Assembly: GCA_039794405.1 (NCBI GenBank)
Contig: JBDIVL010000042.1
Location: 1-35,082, forward strand
Source: JBDIVL01 sp039794405
Lineage (GTDB): Bacteria; Planctomycetota; Brocadiia; Brocadiales; Brocadiaceae
Direction: 5' to 3'
Length of the DNA: 35,082 nucleotides
Part shown: piece by piece, positions 33,658-35,082 of the stretch
Layout of the letters: each line of letters begins with the position of its first letter
How positions within the stretch are numbered: the stretch's first letter is position 1
Program-made: the position numbers and the translations under genes
Notes under the pieces: model-generated
What the model saw: only the letters and a program-made list of their open reading frames with translations
The model's database searches: none
What the model was told of the DNA's origin: nothing

Positions 33658-33933
33658 TCACGTATTATTAACTTTATGTTCACCTTCCAATTTAATTATT
33701 TCACCTCGAAGTGATAAATTTGTTACATCTATTTTTAGCTTTTCAATATCACTGTGTGCATATTTTTTAGTCATCTTTGCGTTAGTATAACCTAGCAAGC
33801 GAGATACACTTACTAGCGAAACCCCATTTATAAGCTGACTTGCAAAGCTATGCCTTGTCGCATCGTACAACCTAATTCCATCCGGCAAATTTACTTTATT
33901 TCTCACTATATCCCATATCCTAAGACCCTTCAT
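33658..33933 (-). pseudogene. Tyrosine recombinase/phage integrase remnant (C-terminal catalytic part)
   Basis: The fragment has 91 residues covering only the end of the catalytic domain: RLYDATRHSFASQLINGVSL, VSRLLGYTNAKMTKKYAHSD. This corresponds to the R-H...LLG[HY]...Y signature, with the catalytic Arg-His and the nucleophile Tyr in KKYAH. The first His of the usual HxLRH motif is replaced (YDATRH), and LLGY replaces LLGH. Full-length integrases have about 300-400 residues. An in-frame TAA stands immediately before the ATG, so the N-terminal half is lost. Its 3' end faces the tRNA-Leu 71 bases away, the layout of a decayed integrative element. Confidence 0.85.
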
Positions 33934-34014
33934 TTAACTTTTAACACTTAAGAACTAAATTGCTGTATTATAAATAAGAGGTTTCAATAACAATTAATAA
34001 AGGGATAAATTTTT

Positions 34015-34116
34015 ATGAGATTATTAAATTATCGAATTCTACTTAGAAAAGAACCAGAGAAAGGATATACAGTAATTGTTCCTTCTCTTACTCCCCATTA
34101 CATAATAGTTTTATAG
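34015..34116 (+). pseudogene. HicB-like antitoxin fragment
   Basis: The frame has 33 codons: MRLLNYRILLRKEPEKGYTV then IVPSLTPHYIIVL and a stop. The start matches the N terminus of HicB-type antitoxins (YRILLRKEPEGGYTVIVPSLPGC pattern, in part), but the sequence breaks off exactly at the expected PGC motif. It is very probably a truncated relic without function. No hicA is seen. Confidence 0.55.
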
Positions 34117-34138
34117 AACTTTAAGGAGAAAAAAGAAT

Positions 34139-34366
34139 ATGACTATAACCAAAGAACAAGAAAACAACCCCATTAAGATTAAGCAATATATAACTGATGA
34201 TAAGGGGCATAAAATAGCAGTAATAATTGATATTAAAGAATTCAAAAGATTGGAAGATTTAATTGAGGATCTATCAGATATAAAATCTATTGAAGATAGA
34301 AAAAATGAGCCCGAGGAAGATTACGAGGTTTATAGCAAGAAAAGAAAGTCACAGCTAAATGTATAA
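34139..34366 (+). CDS. Antitoxin-like protein of a type II toxin-antitoxin pair
   Basis: The protein has 75 residues. The N-terminal half (KIKQYITDDKGHKIAVIIDI, KEFKRLEDLIEDLSDI) is a small DNA-binding-like segment of the RelB/Phd-neighbour type. The C-terminal half is highly charged (DRKNEPEEDYEVYSKKRKSQ), as expected for a disordered toxin-binding tail. AAGGAG lies 12 bases before the ATG. Its end overlaps the RelE-like toxin start by 8 bases. The family is assigned by pattern and context. Confidence 0.75.
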   Translation: MTITKEQENNPIKIKQYITDDKGHKIAVIIDIKEFKRLEDLIEDLSDIKSIEDRKNEPEEDYEVYSKKRKSQLNV

Positions 34367-34514
34367 TTTAATTATCAAAAAATCTGCAAGAAAGGAACTT
34401 GATAATATTTCTGCCCCCTTCTTCTTAAAAATTGATGAAGCTATTTTGACTCTAAAAAATAATCCATATCCTTTCCCTCAATCTAAAAAACTGAAAGGTG
34501 AAGATAAATTATAG
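34359..34514 (+). pseudogene. Truncated RelE/ParE-like toxin
   Basis: The frame has 51 residues: MYNLIIKKSARKELDNISAP, then FFLKIDEAILTLKNNPYPFP, then QSKKLKGEDKL and a stop. This is the N-terminal half of the RelE superfamily (KKLKGE motif), whose full proteins have about 85-95 residues and continue with YRLRVGDYRI-type sequence. The rest is missing. A CCCTCTGTG sequence, also found at the arms of the palindrome at 34607-34636, begins four bases after the stop, suggesting an insertion broke the gene. Confidence 0.75.
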
Positions 34515-35004
34515 ATTCCCTCTGTGTTGTGCTTGAGTTAAATATCCCAAGTTATCGAATGGAAAAAGCGAAAGAATCGAAACTACAGAAAGGAGGTTAA
34601 AAAAATTTTTGCACAGAGGGTACCCTCTGTGCAAAACAATACCACAAAGTACTGGTATTGAGCTTAATGGATAACGGGAAAAATGATTGTTGTTAGACAG
34701 GAAAAATAGTTGACGCCAGACACAAGATTATAAGAATGCTTTGGGTACAGAAAAAAACCTTCACACCCATTGGATATGATTGTAGATATGCAACAATAAA
34801 AGTAACAAGTTATCCTATGGACCTTTACTAGAAGAGGACGATACTGCCGTTATTAATAGGTCTAATTACGATTTGGAAAATATTTAAGAAAATAACATTT
34901 ATGTAATTCGAAAAGATAATTTAATCTAAATACATCAATCGAACCATCTTTCTTCTCTAGAGAGTGTTATGCACTTTCGTAGGTAAAATTGTTATAATTT
35001 GGGT
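34515..35004. other. 490-bp AT-rich region between broken toxin gene and transposase
   Basis: It holds the CCCTCTGTG-ended segment (34518-34620) and the 30-bp palindrome. The sequence near 34965-34990 (GAGAGTGTTATGCACTTTCG) may be the left end of the IS element whose gene starts at 35005, but the partner end lies outside the window. No intact gene is seen. Confidence 0.5.
34607..34636. repeat. Perfect 30-bp palindrome with CCCTCTGTGC arms
   Basis: TTTTGCACAGAGGG (34607-34620), TA, then CCCTCTGTGCAAAA (34623-34636). A further CCCTCTGTG at 34518-34526 is in inverted relation to the left arm. It looks like two abutting element ends rather than a terminator, although a hairpin would be stable. 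Confidence 0.8.
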
Positions 35005-35082
35005 ATGGAAACCAATAAAAACAAAAGAAAGCCGTACCCAAGTGATGTCACTGATGCAGAATGGGCATTTGTCGCTCCTTAC
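35005..35082 (+). mobile_element. IS5-family transposase, N-terminal fragment cut by the window edge
   Basis: The first 26 residues METNKNKRKPYPSDVTDAEW followed by AFVAPY match the start of IS5-type transposases with a DUF4096 N terminus (YPSDxTDxEWxxxxPxxP). The gene continues beyond the window, so completeness cannot be judged. It lies in the eroded region downstream of tRNA-Leu. Confidence 0.85.

Noticed and set aside
34015..34514. A functional HicB or RelE system
   Set aside because: Both the HicB-like and RelE-like frames stop well before the conserved C-terminal parts of their families.
34723..34888. Possible antitoxin tail (LLEEDDTAVINRSNYDLENI) before the IS element
   Set aside because: No start codon with ribosome binding site, stops upstream in frame and no clear family match.
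1..35082. CRISPR array or phage structural genes
   Set aside because: No regularly spaced direct repeats and no phage morphogenesis genes were seen; the short repeats are isolated inverted-repeat elements.

Overview
This 35 kb window comes from an AT-leaning, Gram-negative-type bacterial chromosome. Evidence for that includes a TonB-dependent receptor, a lipoprotein, several two-component proteins and a tRNA with an encoded CCA end. The protein style (a heme-type radical SAM enzyme carrying protochlorophyllide-reductase-like PCP_red repeats, many sensor kinases, a large trehalose/alpha-glucan operon) and the many short palindromic intergenic repeats remind me of anammox planctomycetes (Brocadiales). 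That assignment is inference with low to moderate confidence.

Layout. 1-610 (-) is the start of a TonB-dependent receptor that runs off the left edge. After 1 kb of repeat-rich intergenic DNA, 1667-7326 (+) holds a sensory locus: two periplasmic-binding-like proteins, a HAMP histidine kinase, a GAF-adenylate cyclase and a single-domain response regulator, partly with overlapping genes. A 55-residue gene behind a near-perfect sigma70-type promoter follows at 7689. Then come ribD and aroA (-), and a 631-residue radical SAM/SPASM protein with three clear and one degenerate PCP_red repeats (10800-12695, +). A second histidine kinase (dCACHE-HAMP-HisKA-HATPase) faces the end of the sugar operon.

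15173-30059 (-) is the core of the window. In transcription order it encodes treZ, glgE, a treS-maltokinase fusion, glgB, a GH57 enzyme and treY. Together these could make trehalose from alpha-glucan (TreY/TreZ), isomerise trehalose to maltose and phosphorylate it (TreS-Mak), polymerise maltose-1-phosphate (GlgE) and branch the polymer (GlgB). This links trehalose and glycogen-like glucan in one loop. treZ stands apart from the other five, bracketed by two inverted copies of a ~102-bp terminal-inverted-repeat element. One copy has an 8-bp target duplication and lies just upstream of the treZ ribosome binding site.

30747-33157 (+) has a lone receiver protein, a transglutaminase-like/TPR lipoprotein, a paired-CBS protein and a translationally coupled secreted or membrane-anchored Cys-rich protein. 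A tRNA-Leu(CAG) at 33501-33587 marks the edge of an eroded mobile region with an integrase remnant, a HicB fragment, an antitoxin with a truncated RelE-like toxin, a short element with CCCTCTGTG ends, and the first codons of an IS5-type transposase at the right edge.

At least four families of short dispersed or paired inverted repeats occur. Two of them are present as matched pairs in opposite orientation.
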